A stretch of 64,000 bases of DNA, taken from Ciborinia camelliae. Lineage: Eukaryota; Ascomycota; Leotiomycetes; Helotiales; Sclerotiniaceae. The notes beneath the pieces are model-generated. The model searched no databases, had not been told where the DNA came from, and saw nothing but the letters and a program-made list of their open reading frames with translations. Both the position numbers and the translations under genes were made by a program. Shown piece by piece: positions 48,227 to 58,523 of this stretch (position 1 is its first letter; each line of letters begins with the position of its first letter). The stretch spans positions 64,575 through 128,574 of the forward strand of contig JANPYM010000022.1 of the NCBI GenBank assembly GCA_025890175.1. The letters are read 5' to 3'.

Positions 48227-48331
48227 TCTCTTAAGAACATTCTTTCCTTCCATACCCAGTTTGAACCTGGGATTCTAGGGTTCTGTTTCTTTTTTGCAAA
48301 TTTTGGCTTGTTTGTTTTTTTTTTTTTTTTT

Positions 48332-48341
48332 NNNNNNNNNN
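48332..48341. other. Assembly gap of ten N inside poly(T)
   Basis: Ten N are flanked by T runs of about 17 on each side. True length is unknown; the two sides may belong to different stretches. Confidence 0.99.
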
Positions 48342-48534
48342 TTTTTTTTTTTTTTTTTCTTTTTTTTGGATAAGCAAAGGGATCTTTACTGGCGTTGAGT
48401 GAAGTCCTTAAGGCTACTGGCTGGGTTTTTAGGGCTGGTGGGGTAGTGGGGTGATGGGGTGGTGGAGATGGAGGGGTCGCCGTCCACTGATAATGGGAGA
48501 TGTGGGGGTCATAGTTGTTGTGACTTGATGACAT
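48342..48534 (-). other. Short open frame beside the gap, possible gene start
   Basis: From an ATG at 48534 the minus strand reads MSSSHNNYDPHISHYQ, a Pro/His/Thr-rich stretch, then SKDPFAYP before poly(Lys) from the poly(T) run. A TATAAAAAG motif lies just upstream (48537-48545). It could be the N-terminus of a gene lost in the gap, or chance. Confidence 0.3.
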
Positions 48535-48639
48535 TCCTTTTTATATTACTGCACCTGTTGGCTGAAGATACTTAACTCCCCCGGACAAAAAGTTGTCTTT
48601 AATGGATGGGAAGGTATAAATAAATACATGCCCTAAAAT

Positions 48640-48940
48640 GGTTCAAATCATGCGGGTGTGAGTTTAGTTGAATCAACCAAATCGGTCGTTCAAGTGATTG
48701 AATCAAGAACGGGAAGGGAAGGGGAGGGGGCGAGAGAGACAGAGGGAGGAGGAAAGGGACCTCAAGCTAAGAATTTCGATCAACTTTTATCAGAATTCGA
48801 TTAAGAAAGATGACCGATTCGGTTCCATAATTCCCTCTCTCCCTTTCCTCCCCTCTCCTCGTTCCTCACCTAAGGATACAAATGCCACCCTCCTTCTCTC
48901 ACTGGAGCTACAAATACCACCCGAATCGGTTCACAAAAGG
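48640..48940 (+). repeat. Short dispersed element, copy 1
   Basis: It contains AAATCATGCGGG, GAGTTTAGTTGAATCAACC, a purine-rich block GGAAGGGGAGGGGGCGAGAGA, then CCTCTCTCC and ACCACCCGAATCGGTT at the end. Reversed partial copies occur at 46830-47040 and 49772-49830. Confidence 0.65.
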
Positions 48941-49985
48941 TAGGTGTTGGTAATAGAATATAATGTACAGTAGGCAAAGAGTTCAGATTTTGATTAAAAA
49001 AAACCCTTACTTTATCAATCAGTTAATACTTTATAATCCAGGTTGATTATAAATATTATTACTTTTTCAAGTCCGATTGACCATTCTCCTTCCATATACA
49101 TTTTAGAGTTTCCTGTACGTCGGAATTAAGATGTTTTGAAGTTGTTGATCATATAGTAAAATCAAAATCGGGATTGGAACATCTAGATTTCGATTCCCGC
49201 CCCCCTTTTTTTTGACCTCGCCGGCGCCTCCACCACTTACTTATATTATCTTATATACAATCAAAAGGTGTTTCTATAGCATAGAATTTTACCTTGCAAT
49301 AAAAGCTTATCCAAATTGAAAAGCTATACAAATAACCAATTAATATAATAATTTGCAAAAATGAAAGTATACTTTTTCTTCTCTCAATCTTTCCAATGAA
49401 CCTTTTCTACTTTACTTTTTTACTGTTATTTAATATCATTATTTTATATCACCAATCTACTATTCAAAATCTTAGATTTCCAATTTTACTTCCAAATATA
49501 GTATTTACCAAATTTTTCAAAATATCCCCCCAAAATACTTCCAAAATACCCTTAAACCCACCCCAAATCACTAGAATTTCAACCAGCTCAACTGATCGAT
49601 TAGCTATCGACCAAAAGATGATCTCGCTAATTTACTAATACCATTTCAAGCCCTCAACTAACTGGCTTACACTAATAGCTGACCGTCAGCACTGTCAGCT
49701 AGCTGAATGATCAACCACTCTGCTGCCATCCTGCCTACCCTCCTGCCTGCCTTCCCACCACTCCACTTTAGGACCGAATCGTTTTCGTAGTTAAAAATTT
49801 CAACCAAACTCGGGCCCGCATGATTTTAACCCTGCCTTAATGGACTACAATGATTGTTGGAGTTCTACTATCGCCCCTAGAACAAACATCTGTCTTACTT
49901 ACTCATCCTTGACCAACATATGTACAATGATGTACAGGATAGTATTGTATAGCATTGTCAGGTCGTGGACTACATTGCTTTCTTA
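48941..49985. other. AT-rich island DNA
   Basis: A third reversed fragment of the dispersed element is at 49772-49830 (AAATCATGCGGGCCCGAGTT when reversed). The stretch 49240-49560 is very AT-rich. No gene is seen. Confidence 0.5.
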
Positions 49986-49989
49986 AATC

Positions 49990-51936
49990 TCGATCGAAGC
50001 CATCATCTTTGTAGTATGGCATTGGCCGAAAAATAAAGCAACATTATGACGGACTATGACTACGACTCCCCCAACGAAGTCTGAGCATAAAATCTCCTGG
50101 ATTTGTCGACTTTGGGATGATTCCCATGCATCCTAGCGAGAATGACGTTAGGTTGCTATTGGTAAAGATGCGTTTGGTCATTTTGAACATTGGAATAAGA
50201 GGTAAAGCGGTAAATAGATCATCTTGCTCCGACATTCGGTTCCAGAATTCGGCTTCGGTAAGTTCAATTTCCTTATTATATAGAGATTGAAGGCTTGGAA
50301 TTCTGCTCCTGTGTGTGGCACGCGCAACTTTGTCAATTTTCCAGTTATTATAAAAATATCGAAATAAATGTCCGGCGCCTAACTCATCCCATGAAGATTA
50401 AATAGCTTGAGCTATACATATATGTCTCTTGCGCTTTGCAACTATATCCCGCCGTGACAAGCTAGTTGCAGTGCTGTCATTGCAATACTCCCTGAGAAGA
50501 TCATTCGCCCTTTGACTGACCTCATCCCAATTATTGCTCAGTAATTTTGGTTGAAATATGCCAGCTAGAATAGAATCCAGCTTAGGTTCGGGGCCCCAAT
50601 TGTTGAACGACAAGCTACAGTGGAATGGCAAGACCAGTTGATCAACAGCGTGATCTAGAATATGAAGGTCCAAACAGGAAGTTGACATTCTGGCTTCATT
50701 TTTATGCTTATGTTCAACGTCAAGCCAATGGGCATCTGGAAGGTTGTCTTTGTTGAGTATCCAGTCTGGTACCCAAGTTGGAAGGTTACTTCTCCTTGCG
50801 GCCGGATTCTTAACTTCGCATTGATGAAGAAACTCCCAAAACGTGAGTTGGGACTCGGAAAATGCTGTGGAGGCAACCGCAATATGCCGAGCTGCATCTA
50901 TAAAGATTTCATCGATGCTTTTCGTATAATCAACAATTGGCAAGTCAGGAATGGATACGTAGCAATCCCAAGTTTCCAAGTAGTACTTATCACGGGATTC
51001 TGACTGTGTCAAGTGGGAAGAATCAACACCAACTATTCCTAAATGACCGTAAATGATATCCTTCGGATCAGAAGCTCCGGCACCTCTTCGAGCAATCAGG
51101 ATACTCAGGAGGGTAGCCCAGTCTCTTCCAGTAACCAAGTGCTTTTGATATTTCAATCTTGCTTCATTCATGCCCCGCAACAGTTCCAGAGGATCAGGTA
51201 CAATCTCTTTGAAATCGACGGGATCTGGCATCTGCATCTGATATTGGAATATTGCCGAATCCTGTGGCGACCACGCCAGGGGATTTCTCTCCATCCCTCA
51301 GCAAAAGCTTGAAAAAGGAACTCCACAAGACTCGGATTCGACCAATCTGTACATAAGCTTCCTTTGCCAAAACCAATTCCTTCAGTGAAAAACCCAAACT
51401 CTGTTACACCATGTGCTTGAAAGAATATCTTGGGCTGTGATCAAACCCACCTTCGATAATTGAATCGTCGATTCCTGGTATATAACATCCAAGATAGACT
51501 TAAGTAAGTGCTTTGTATCTACCGTGCCGTGTCCCAGATAGATCAAGCTTTGGTTCTAATAGCCATATATCTCGCCCATGAGATCCACCTGCTTGTTGCG
51601 TTCAGAGTTGCTAGCCTGATTGATACAAATCGCATCCGCCCACAATCTAAAATCATCTTTATGATGGCGCAAATCTTCCAAAGCAGCAGCCAAGTTTGTT
51701 GTTACAGAAAACCTCTTTCCATTCAAAAGGATGTCTTTCCTGGCACCCGAATTTCCCCATACATACGATAGCGCAGTGTAAGGGTGATATATATCCGTAC
51801 GGCATTCTCTTAATGTTGTATGAATAAGACTACAGCGGATAATCGATCCAGGGTTGTCTGCATGGAGGACCAACAAGCGGATTGAACCGGGTTTCTCGGG
51901 GTCAAGGTTTGTGTACTTGAATTCCTCTTCGGACAT
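49990..51936 (-). pseudogene. Decayed HET-domain (heterokaryon incompatibility) gene
   Basis: The start at 51936 opens a HET domain (IRLLVLHADNPGS, YTALSYVWGNSGARKDILLNG, NLAAALEDLR, RLWADAICINQAS). The frame stops at TAG 51556-51558 just after GEIYGY, while the same frame continues NQSLIYLGHG and RVWVF. Two further frame changes follow (near 51395 and 51305) before a long frame to 50398 (LLSILIARRGAGASDPKDIIYGHLGI, NLPTWVPDW). That frame stops at TAA 50398-50400, and family sequence again continues in frame (KMTKRIFTNSN, MGIIPKSTNPGDF) to 50044 with decay beyond. Both stops fit CAR-to-TAR change. HET proteins trigger cell death on contact between unlike strains; this copy is inactive. Confidence 0.85.
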
Positions 51937-52741
51937 TTTTGATGTTCTGATGTCGATTGTTAGATGAGAATAAAATACGATGATAGAAGTGATGTTAATC
52001 GCGGGTTGATGAGGCTGTAATGTGATTTCATTCTGTCCTCATAAAAACCATGTCGTGCAACGAATGTACACGTATATCTGCATCCTCCAACCAAAGATGA
52101 ACAATTGAATAGCAACGCGCCATATTCTATGGATTTCAATCATACAACCCTTACTTATCGGTAGTGTTCAAAATATGATTGTTGTTCGACTTTCCGCATT
52201 AAGCAGTGATGGTGAGCATTGTCCATATATACAGCGTCACCGGATATATAAAACCACTTCAATGTCTTAAGACATGAGCAGCCAATCTCACCATCATGAT
52301 ATTTCAAGTATATGCTTGTCTCTGGCTCATATAGGATAATGGTTCTCTTGAAAGTCCCCTATGTATATCATCATAATGAAGATACTTTACCCTCACGAGT
52401 CCATGTGTTTAGGCTATGTTCGTGCCTCCGTCCGTGTAACCTGGAAAGATGTAAGGTTACACTCGTTCATGCGAGTCATGCATATAAAGAACTTAGCTAA
52501 GCCTTTAGTCATGGTCAACCCTCACCAAGCAAAACTCTTCGGCCACAACCAACTCACCAGCAGCAAGCTCAGCTCGACACTATTCATGTTGATCTTTACC
52601 TCTAACTGCTGACCTGCATAGTGTCATCGTAGTGTGCTGTAGAATACACTAGATTACCACATCTGTTCTTTACTTCCGTTGGTTTTAAAGAGGTTATATA
52701 TTTGAAGATCGCAATACCCTTCATCAAATAACACATGATCA
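51937..52741. other. Intergenic, 0.8 kb
   Basis: No gene is recognised; it holds the presumed upstream region of the decayed HET gene. Confidence 0.45.
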
Positions 52742-52890
52742 GGTCGCTTAGCTCAGTTGGTTAGAGCGTGGTGCTAATAGCTTCTAGAAGATTATAATCT
52801 ATCAGGAGTTCTCCCTCCAATGAGTTTATAAACTCCTCTTGTGTGGAAAAAGAGACGCCAAGGTCGGCGGTTCGACCCCGCCAGTGATCA
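52742..52890 (+). tRNA. tRNA-Ile (AAU) with 75-nt intron
   Basis: Acceptor GGTCGCT/AGTGATC (with G-U pairs), D-arm GCTCAGTTGGTTAGAGC, anticodon stem TGGTG/CGCCA, loop CTAATAA (anticodon AAT), T-arm GCGGTTCGACCCCGC and discriminator A are present. The intron, 52780-52854, starts one base 3' of the anticodon as in nuclear tRNAs. At 75 nt it is long for a tRNA intron. Confidence 0.93.
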
Positions 52891-53722
52891 GTATCTTTTT
52901 GCCCTTCTTCTGGATATCATTTTGATACAAAAATAGTCACAATTAGTCAAGAATTGAAGAAGTTGTGATGGATTGAAATTGGGGAGTTGGAAGGTGAATT
53001 TTTTGACTACCGAGGTTTTGGAATATCATGTTTTTATTTATTTTGAAAGGGGTTTGGGGATCTAATAATGATTTCTTTATGATATCTGTATCTCTGCGAA
53101 ACTTTTTGCTTCATCTTTCTATTTTCGTTTTTGGAGGTGTCGATGTGTGTGTGGTACACGATATTAGTTAGTGATTTGATTGGGTGAAGATGAAAATCTT
53201 TTTCTCAAGTGGAGAAATACCGAGCGAACGGACTACGGGAGGAGATTTTTCGTAAAGTGGGGTTCAGTGTAACTAACTGGAGTTTCAGAAGAAATGAAGA
53301 TGAGATATCAAAAGTATTTATTTGAATTCGAATTATGTGGTGCTGTTCTGTCGGGGTGGTTGAAACTTAGAACATGATGTACCGAAGGACTTGAAGTGAG
53401 TATGCTGGCTTCGGAAACAAAAGATTACATAGAACTGAAGTTAATATCGTTATTTTGTTCTCAACATTGATTGACGGACATATCCTTGATATGATTTCAC
53501 GATAGACATCACATCGCGAGTCGCAACATCCAACTCAACCCAACCCGGTACAAAAGATTTCACATCCACTTTCACATCTCCACATCTACATTTTATATTT
53601 TCAACGCACCATAGCTCTTTCCCCTCTCCGTCTTTCCCAAAGAAAAAGATTGCCTACCATCTCCTCGACAGTAACTTACAAAACACAAAAAGGAACCAAA
53701 AAAACAAAAGATAAATGATTAC
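52891..53722. other. Intergenic between two tRNA genes
   Basis: A T-rich stretch follows the tRNA-Ile end (CTTTTTG at 52895-52901, possible Pol III stop). No gene is seen. Confidence 0.45.
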
Positions 53723-53805
53723 GGGCCTAATCCGGGATTGAACCGGAGACCTCTTACAATTTAGGAGAACCCAAAGCAAGAATTCTACCACTGAACTATC
53801 AGGCC
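53723..53805 (-). tRNA. tRNA-Pro (UGG) with 11-nt intron
   Basis: On the minus strand: acceptor GGCCTGA/TTAGGCC, D-arm GTTCAGTGGTAGAAT, anticodon stem CTTGC/GTAAG, anticodon TGG and T-arm TCCGGTTCAATCCCGGA. An 11-nt intron (53769-53759) sits one base after the anticodon. Discriminator is C. Confidence 0.9.
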
Positions 53806-54669
53806 GTGATTATTAGTCATGTTTTTTGATGCTGAGGACTTATTATTTACAGTCTTGTAGTAAGGAGTGCATGGGTGCATGAATGAGTAGTTAGTCTCTC
53901 TCCTATTTTAGAAGCGGTGACGGTGATGGCGAGGGTGAGAGGAACCCAATTTACCTCCCTACTTAAATCAGGCCATGATGCTTCCTCATTTTTTTATGCA
54001 AGGAATTGTTTACGTAGGAATTTATATACACGTCAAATTGATTAAGGTGGAAAAGAGGCAGATTCTGGAGGGACGCGGATGGATGAAGGGGTAGCTCGGC
54101 AAACATATCTAGACCATTTTCACGATGCAAAAAGATAACGAGAATCCCCCTATAGGACTCAAACCCATTAGAATCTCCTTGAAAAAATCCTAACGGTTTA
54201 TTGGTATAATAATGTCACTTAAATATATCACTAAATCAATCTAAAGCAGTAACAAATTACTATTTGTTTGAGCATTAAAATGAATCAAAAGCTTAAGCAA
54301 TCAACTTAAATTTATAACATTTACTCGAATACTACCCCTTATTGTATTATTTTGATTGTCATCACTTGGTATACGGAAAAACTTTTTTTGGTTGAATTTA
54401 TAATTTTTATATTATACACGGAAGCATCATTTTGATCGAATTGTTTTGATTGAATTGTTTAATTTTTCATATTTAATTTGAGTGTTAAATGTTGATAGCG
54501 TAATTGCTAATTATTGTGAAAGAGTGAAGGTTGGTAGGTAGGTCATAAAGTTGGCCTTCTCTGTACCGTATAAGGGTCGACGACAATAGTATAGGAGGTG
54601 ATGTTTATTAAGTTCGATGGTAATAAAGTGGTAAGTGTAAAGTAGTAAGTGTAGTTGTAGTAAATTTAG
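53806..54669. other. Intergenic, AT-rich
   Basis: No gene is recognised. The stretch 54290-54500 is strongly AT-rich. A T-arm-like GGGTTTGAGTCC (minus, about 54155-54170) lacks the rest of a tRNA. Confidence 0.45.
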
Positions 54670-54832
54670 TGTTGGAATCACTATGGGTGGTGAAGACGGA
54701 TATACTATAATATGCACTGTATTCGACTCGATCTTCTAAAAACTATGCTACAGATTGATTCTATATAAGGCCGCTAGCACATGCTAGCGCTGGCGTGCCA
54801 TAGCGTGCCATAGTCGCGTGGTTAATTCGACA
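54670..54832 (-). mobile_element. Solo LTR-like element (family 1), reversed, decayed
   Basis: Read on the minus strand it matches 44800-44944 in the GCTAGC core, TTATATAGAAT, GCATAGTTTTTAGAA and the end ATAGTGATTCCAACA. The other terminus is changed (TGTCGAATTAACC), and no target duplication remains. Confidence 0.75.
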
Positions 54833-55223
54833 ATTACTTCGCATATATAGTTTTTATATATACAATTTTTATTCACATATATAATTTTTATTTATATATC
54901 ATATATAATTTTTCATTTAATAATTTAATATTATTTATAATTATTTATATATATATAGGTACTAATTCAAACGGAAAAACAATATTTTGCAATTAGAAGT
55001 CTCCGCTAAGGTAATAAATATAAATATTTCTTGTTCTTTATAGAACGAAAGAGATCTTTTTTTATGTTGTTTATTTTTTGAGTGGAAAGAAAGGAGGCTA
55101 GAAGAACAAAAGAAATCTTTTTTTATGTTCTTTATTTCTTAAGTGGAAAGGAGGCTAGGCTCTCTCCAAAGATGAATTTCCTGGCTAGAATAGTTAGCAA
55201 TCTCCTCTTGAACACCGAAGGGC
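54833..55223. other. AT-rich spacer with a direct repeat
   Basis: The stretch 54840-54960 is nearly pure A/T. A 55-60 bp direct repeat follows: 55043-55101 and 55104-55157, sharing ATCTTTTTTTATGTT, AGTGGAAAG and GGAGGCTAG. It sits just downstream of the Cys-repeat gene. Confidence 0.7.
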
Positions 55224-55874
55224 TCAAGGTCCGGGTATGTACGAAAGATAAAAATCACGATTTTTGAGCTTGCCCTCATCTCTTGACTTTCTTACCTGTT
55301 CAAGGATTCTGAACATCACTAGCAGATCTAGTAACCTCCCATCCTCTTTCTTCACTTCTTCGTCTCCCTTCGCTTCTTCTTCTTCCTTCGCTTCTTCGTC
55401 TCCCTTCGCTTCTTCGTCTCCCTTCGCTTCTTCTTCTTTCTTCACTCCCTCCTCTCCCTCTTTCTCTGCACACTTAGCGCAATTTTTGATGTTGTGGCAC
55501 CAATTTGCCAGATCTTGCTCTTTCTCTGCACACGTAGCACAGGTTTCGATGTTGTGGCACCAATTTGCTAGATCCTGCTCTTTCTCTGCACACGTAGCGC
55601 AGTTTTCGAGGTTGTGGCACCAATTTGCTAGATCCTGCTCTTTCTCTGCACACGTAGCGCAGTTTTCGAGGTTGTGGCACCAATTTGCCAGATCTTTCTC
55701 TTTCTCTGCACACGTAGCACAGTTTTCGAGGTTGTGGCACCAATTTGCTAGATCCTCTACTCTCTGAGAAGGATCGGCACATTTTTGCTTGGATCTGATG
55801 GACTCCGGGCAGGGAGTAAATTCACCTTGAATTTCATATCCACAGCTGTAACGGGACACGTGCTGAATGCACAT
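55224..55874 (-). CDS. Cys/His tandem-repeat protein with charged tail, unknown function
   Basis: A single exon encodes 216 residues. Residues 1-40 (MCIQHVSRYSCGYEIQGEF..C..C) resemble the start of small fungal Cys-rich proteins. Residues 41-140 are five tandem 20-residue units, consensus DLANWCHNLENCATCAEKEQ, each with W-C-H, then C-x2-C; the DNA period is exactly 60 bp (55455-55754). Four ligands per unit (Cys, His, Cys, Cys) could bind zinc. Residues 141-190 are Lys/Glu/Asp-rich with KGDEEA hexads. The end is LLDLLVMFRILEQVRKSRDEGK. No classical signal peptide or membrane helix is seen. A CAG/GTAAGA near 55295 could be a donor, so the last 25 residues are uncertain. It adjoins the repeat island. 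I do not know the function. Confidence 0.75.
   Translation of the reverse strand: MCIQHVSRYSCGYEIQGEFTPCPESIRSKQKCADPSQRVEDLANWCHNLENCATCAEKEKDLANWCHNLENCATCAEKEQDLANWCHNLENCATCAEKEQDLANWCHNIETCATCAEKEQDLANWCHNIKNCAKCAEKEGEEGVKKEEEAKGDEEAKGDEEAKEEEEAKGDEEVKKEDGRLLDLLVMFRILEQVRKSRDEGKLKNRDFYLSYIPGP
55455..55754 (-). repeat. 60-bp coding tandem repeat, five copies
   Basis: Period is exactly 60 bp with few differences between copies. Copies 1-3 differ mostly at silent or conservative sites; copies 4-5 carry NIET and NIKN in place of NLEN. Low divergence implies recent expansion or gene conversion. Confidence 0.95.
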
Positions 55875-56684
55875 TTTTGCTACGAGATATTATTGGCTTA
55901 CTTGAGATTGTGATGGTATTGCTTCTTGGGATAACTTTGTGAGTTTGCTTGAAGTCTTGAATAGAAGAAATGTTCTGGAGATGTTCACAGGGGGGCATCG
56001 CAAGTTTTTACTTATATGTGGCTTCCTAGGACTGTACTCAATCTATTCCACGTGCAGTGAACATTTCCCATCGGACGTGAACATGCCACCCGAGGGGTAT
56101 TGTCTGAATCGATTGTATTGAGACACACTATATGGCGGATATGGCAAGTCCAGGGATATTGTAGAGGTATTATGGTGATCGATTGAACAGGCACCTAGGA
56201 CTTTACTAGCGACATTGCAAGATGAGGGGTATTGTTTTGATATTTTTGTGAATACAATTTCATGAATTGGATATCTATTCACCATTCGTACTTTGCTATT
56301 CACTTGAAGTCTACGTAGGCATTAATGCCGCATACTCATTGCAGAAATGATGGTTGATATAAGGGCTATTTATGTATATAAATATATCACAAATATCAAT
56401 ATTGCAGATATGCTTAAGTATTGAAGGTTGTATACATTTCCAATATATATCAGCGACATCTTTCAATTAGAGAAAGTTTAAATATATTGGAATAATTTCA
56501 CAATATACAAATTCTGATATCTTGAACAACACAAAATCCAAGAAAATAATTGTTAAAGTTTTTTTCTCTTTTTTTTTCGAAAATTCCTATACTTAGGTAT
56601 CATTAAAATGAGGCATAATTAGAATACTAAAAATACTAATGCCTACATTGTTCACTTCTCCGAACCATAATCCCATGAGCCTCT
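55875..56684. other. Intergenic, AT-rich
   Basis: Only short frames are present. The stretch 56360-56600 is AT-rich. Nothing is recognised. Confidence 0.45.
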
Positions 56685-58523
56685 TTAAAAATGGACCAAC
56701 AAAGCTTCACTTGCCGCAAGCGTAAAGGTTACAGTACCTGCACCATCAGCCCTTCCAAGCTCGAAGTTTTCAAAGCCATTAATGGCACAGGATCCATCAG
56801 CAACTTTCTGTCCTCCAAAGGTGGGACTAGATCCCTTATCAACCCTACTCAACGCATTTGGTGCGGTCAATCTCTTCGACCTCGTGAAGTAGCCTGGATG
56901 TAATCCTCTCAGAGTAAAGCTTTCGCTACCTCGGTGTCCAGTTCCATCATAATAATCACTGTTGATCAATACCGCCTTCAAGGGAGCTCTGGCATTATTG
57001 TACAAGATGTACACGGCGTAGTTGGAGTTACCCGTGTCGATTTGTTGGATGTAGGATGATCCGGCAAAAGCAGATGCGGCTAACCAGGCACCGTAGTAGG
57101 GAGCACCCGCGCTGTATCGTCCCCAGAAACAGTAGAAGCAGTTACCGATGGTTCCTTGATGATAGTAGATGTTCTTGATGTTTAAAGTGGTGGCGTGGAG
57201 TGCATAGTCGAGGGTCCAGATGGCGGCACCGAAAGTTGGAGAAACAGTTGCTGCACCTCCACCAGCGACTAAGAAGACCTTGTTAGTTTTTATTTTATCT
57301 TTCACTTTTGATCTCATTGAGTAACTCAAGAACTCAAGAACCCAAAAACTCAAGAAAGAAACACAGAAAAAGATCAACGAACCAGAATTTGTCTCTCCCA
57401 AAACATATTCCTTGCCCACAGCAGTAGCAGCCCTAGCATCGGCCCCAATCGCAGCCAAGTTACCAACAATCCCACTATGACTCATCAATTGCTGAACATT
57501 TCCACCTGGATAATTATGATGGGCATAATCTCTCACGTAAGATCTGACGTGGGCATCACCGCTAGCGATAAGTTCGGCGGCTCCCCAAGTTGGTGGTCCG
57601 GAGTTGGAATTTCCGGCCTGGATGATGTTGTTGGCTCCGAGGGCGGTTCCGACTTGTACGTCCCAGCTATTTTGGGAGGCGGCATCCATGGCGGGGCTCC
57701 AGCCGTGGGAAGCGATGGGTTGGTTAGCGCCGGGCCAATCTGTGTGGCGTGGGAGGTTAGAATTGTGTTGATGTGGTGATGATTCGGGAGGGAGAGATAA
57801 AGGATTGGAATCAAAACGTACATTCTGGTTCATTGCCAAGTTCAATGGCCTTTAAATTCCTTATACTACTCTTTGCAACCTTTGCAGCAGCAATGGTATT
57901 CTGGATATCATTATGAGCACGGTTAAGTCCTATGAGATGTACAAGATCAGCAACATGTTCCCTTCAATCTTGGCGTCTAAGAAGAAATAGAGAGCATACC
58001 TATGACAACACTTCCACCGTATTGAGAAGCAAGTTTCATAAAACTAGGACCGAATTTCAATGAAGCCGGTGCATCAGCGGGTGAAGCAACATTATATTCT
58101 ACAAAATAACGTTCGTTGGGATCATAAGTTGCACGATCTCTTTTCGTTTCTGTTAATCCCCATAACTTTTCAAATCTGGAGGATGAGCACATACTGTGTG
58201 GTACCACCAATTCGAATAGGAGGCCATGTTCCACTCAAGGCTTTCAAATTCGCCAAACATTGGTGTGTGGCAGCAACCTTGGTGAAGTATTGGGGGAATG
58301 CGAAGAACTCGAAACTGGCAAAATGTTAACGGCTGTGATGTTTAGTTGAAAATGGAATTGGGGCAATCTCATTATGAACATGGAATACATACGATAAACC
58401 AACAGGAGCAGCAGAAAGTTTTGCTGCCCAATTAGGTGCTGTAGAAGGTACTGAATAAGTGGCTGCGCCAGCCTGCACAGCAACAGGTAATAAGAACCAG
58501 GAAATTTCTCTTGAAAGAATCAT
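56685..58523 (-). CDS. Secreted glycoside hydrolase family 79 (beta-glucuronidase type)
   Basis: Exons 58523-58393, 58314-58195, 58149-58001, 57929-57822, 57739-57383 and 57268-56685 give 482 residues. A hydrophobic start (SREISWFLLPVAVQAGA) is a signal peptide. Early core sequence FEFFAFPQYFTKVA and PPIRIGGTTQ matches GH79 N-terminal strands. The acid/base lies in ELGNEPEYW (E166) and the probable nucleophile in LGETNS (E285). The C-terminal beta domain (YAVYILYNNARAPLKAVLINSDYYDGTG, GSESFTLRGL) is the GH79C type. Fungal members act on glucuronides of arabinogalactan or related plant glycans, so a role in plant cell-wall attack is plausible. All junctions are in phase and restore family motifs, notably GNEPE/YWPG and GETNS/VAGGG. 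The three-intron-crossing open frame hides the true start. Confidence 0.92.

Noticed and set aside
48230..48270. T-arm-like CCCAG-GTTCAAA-CTGGG on the minus strand beside tRNA-Gln
   Set aside because: The stem-loop is perfect, but no acceptor, D-arm or anticodon arm fits around it.
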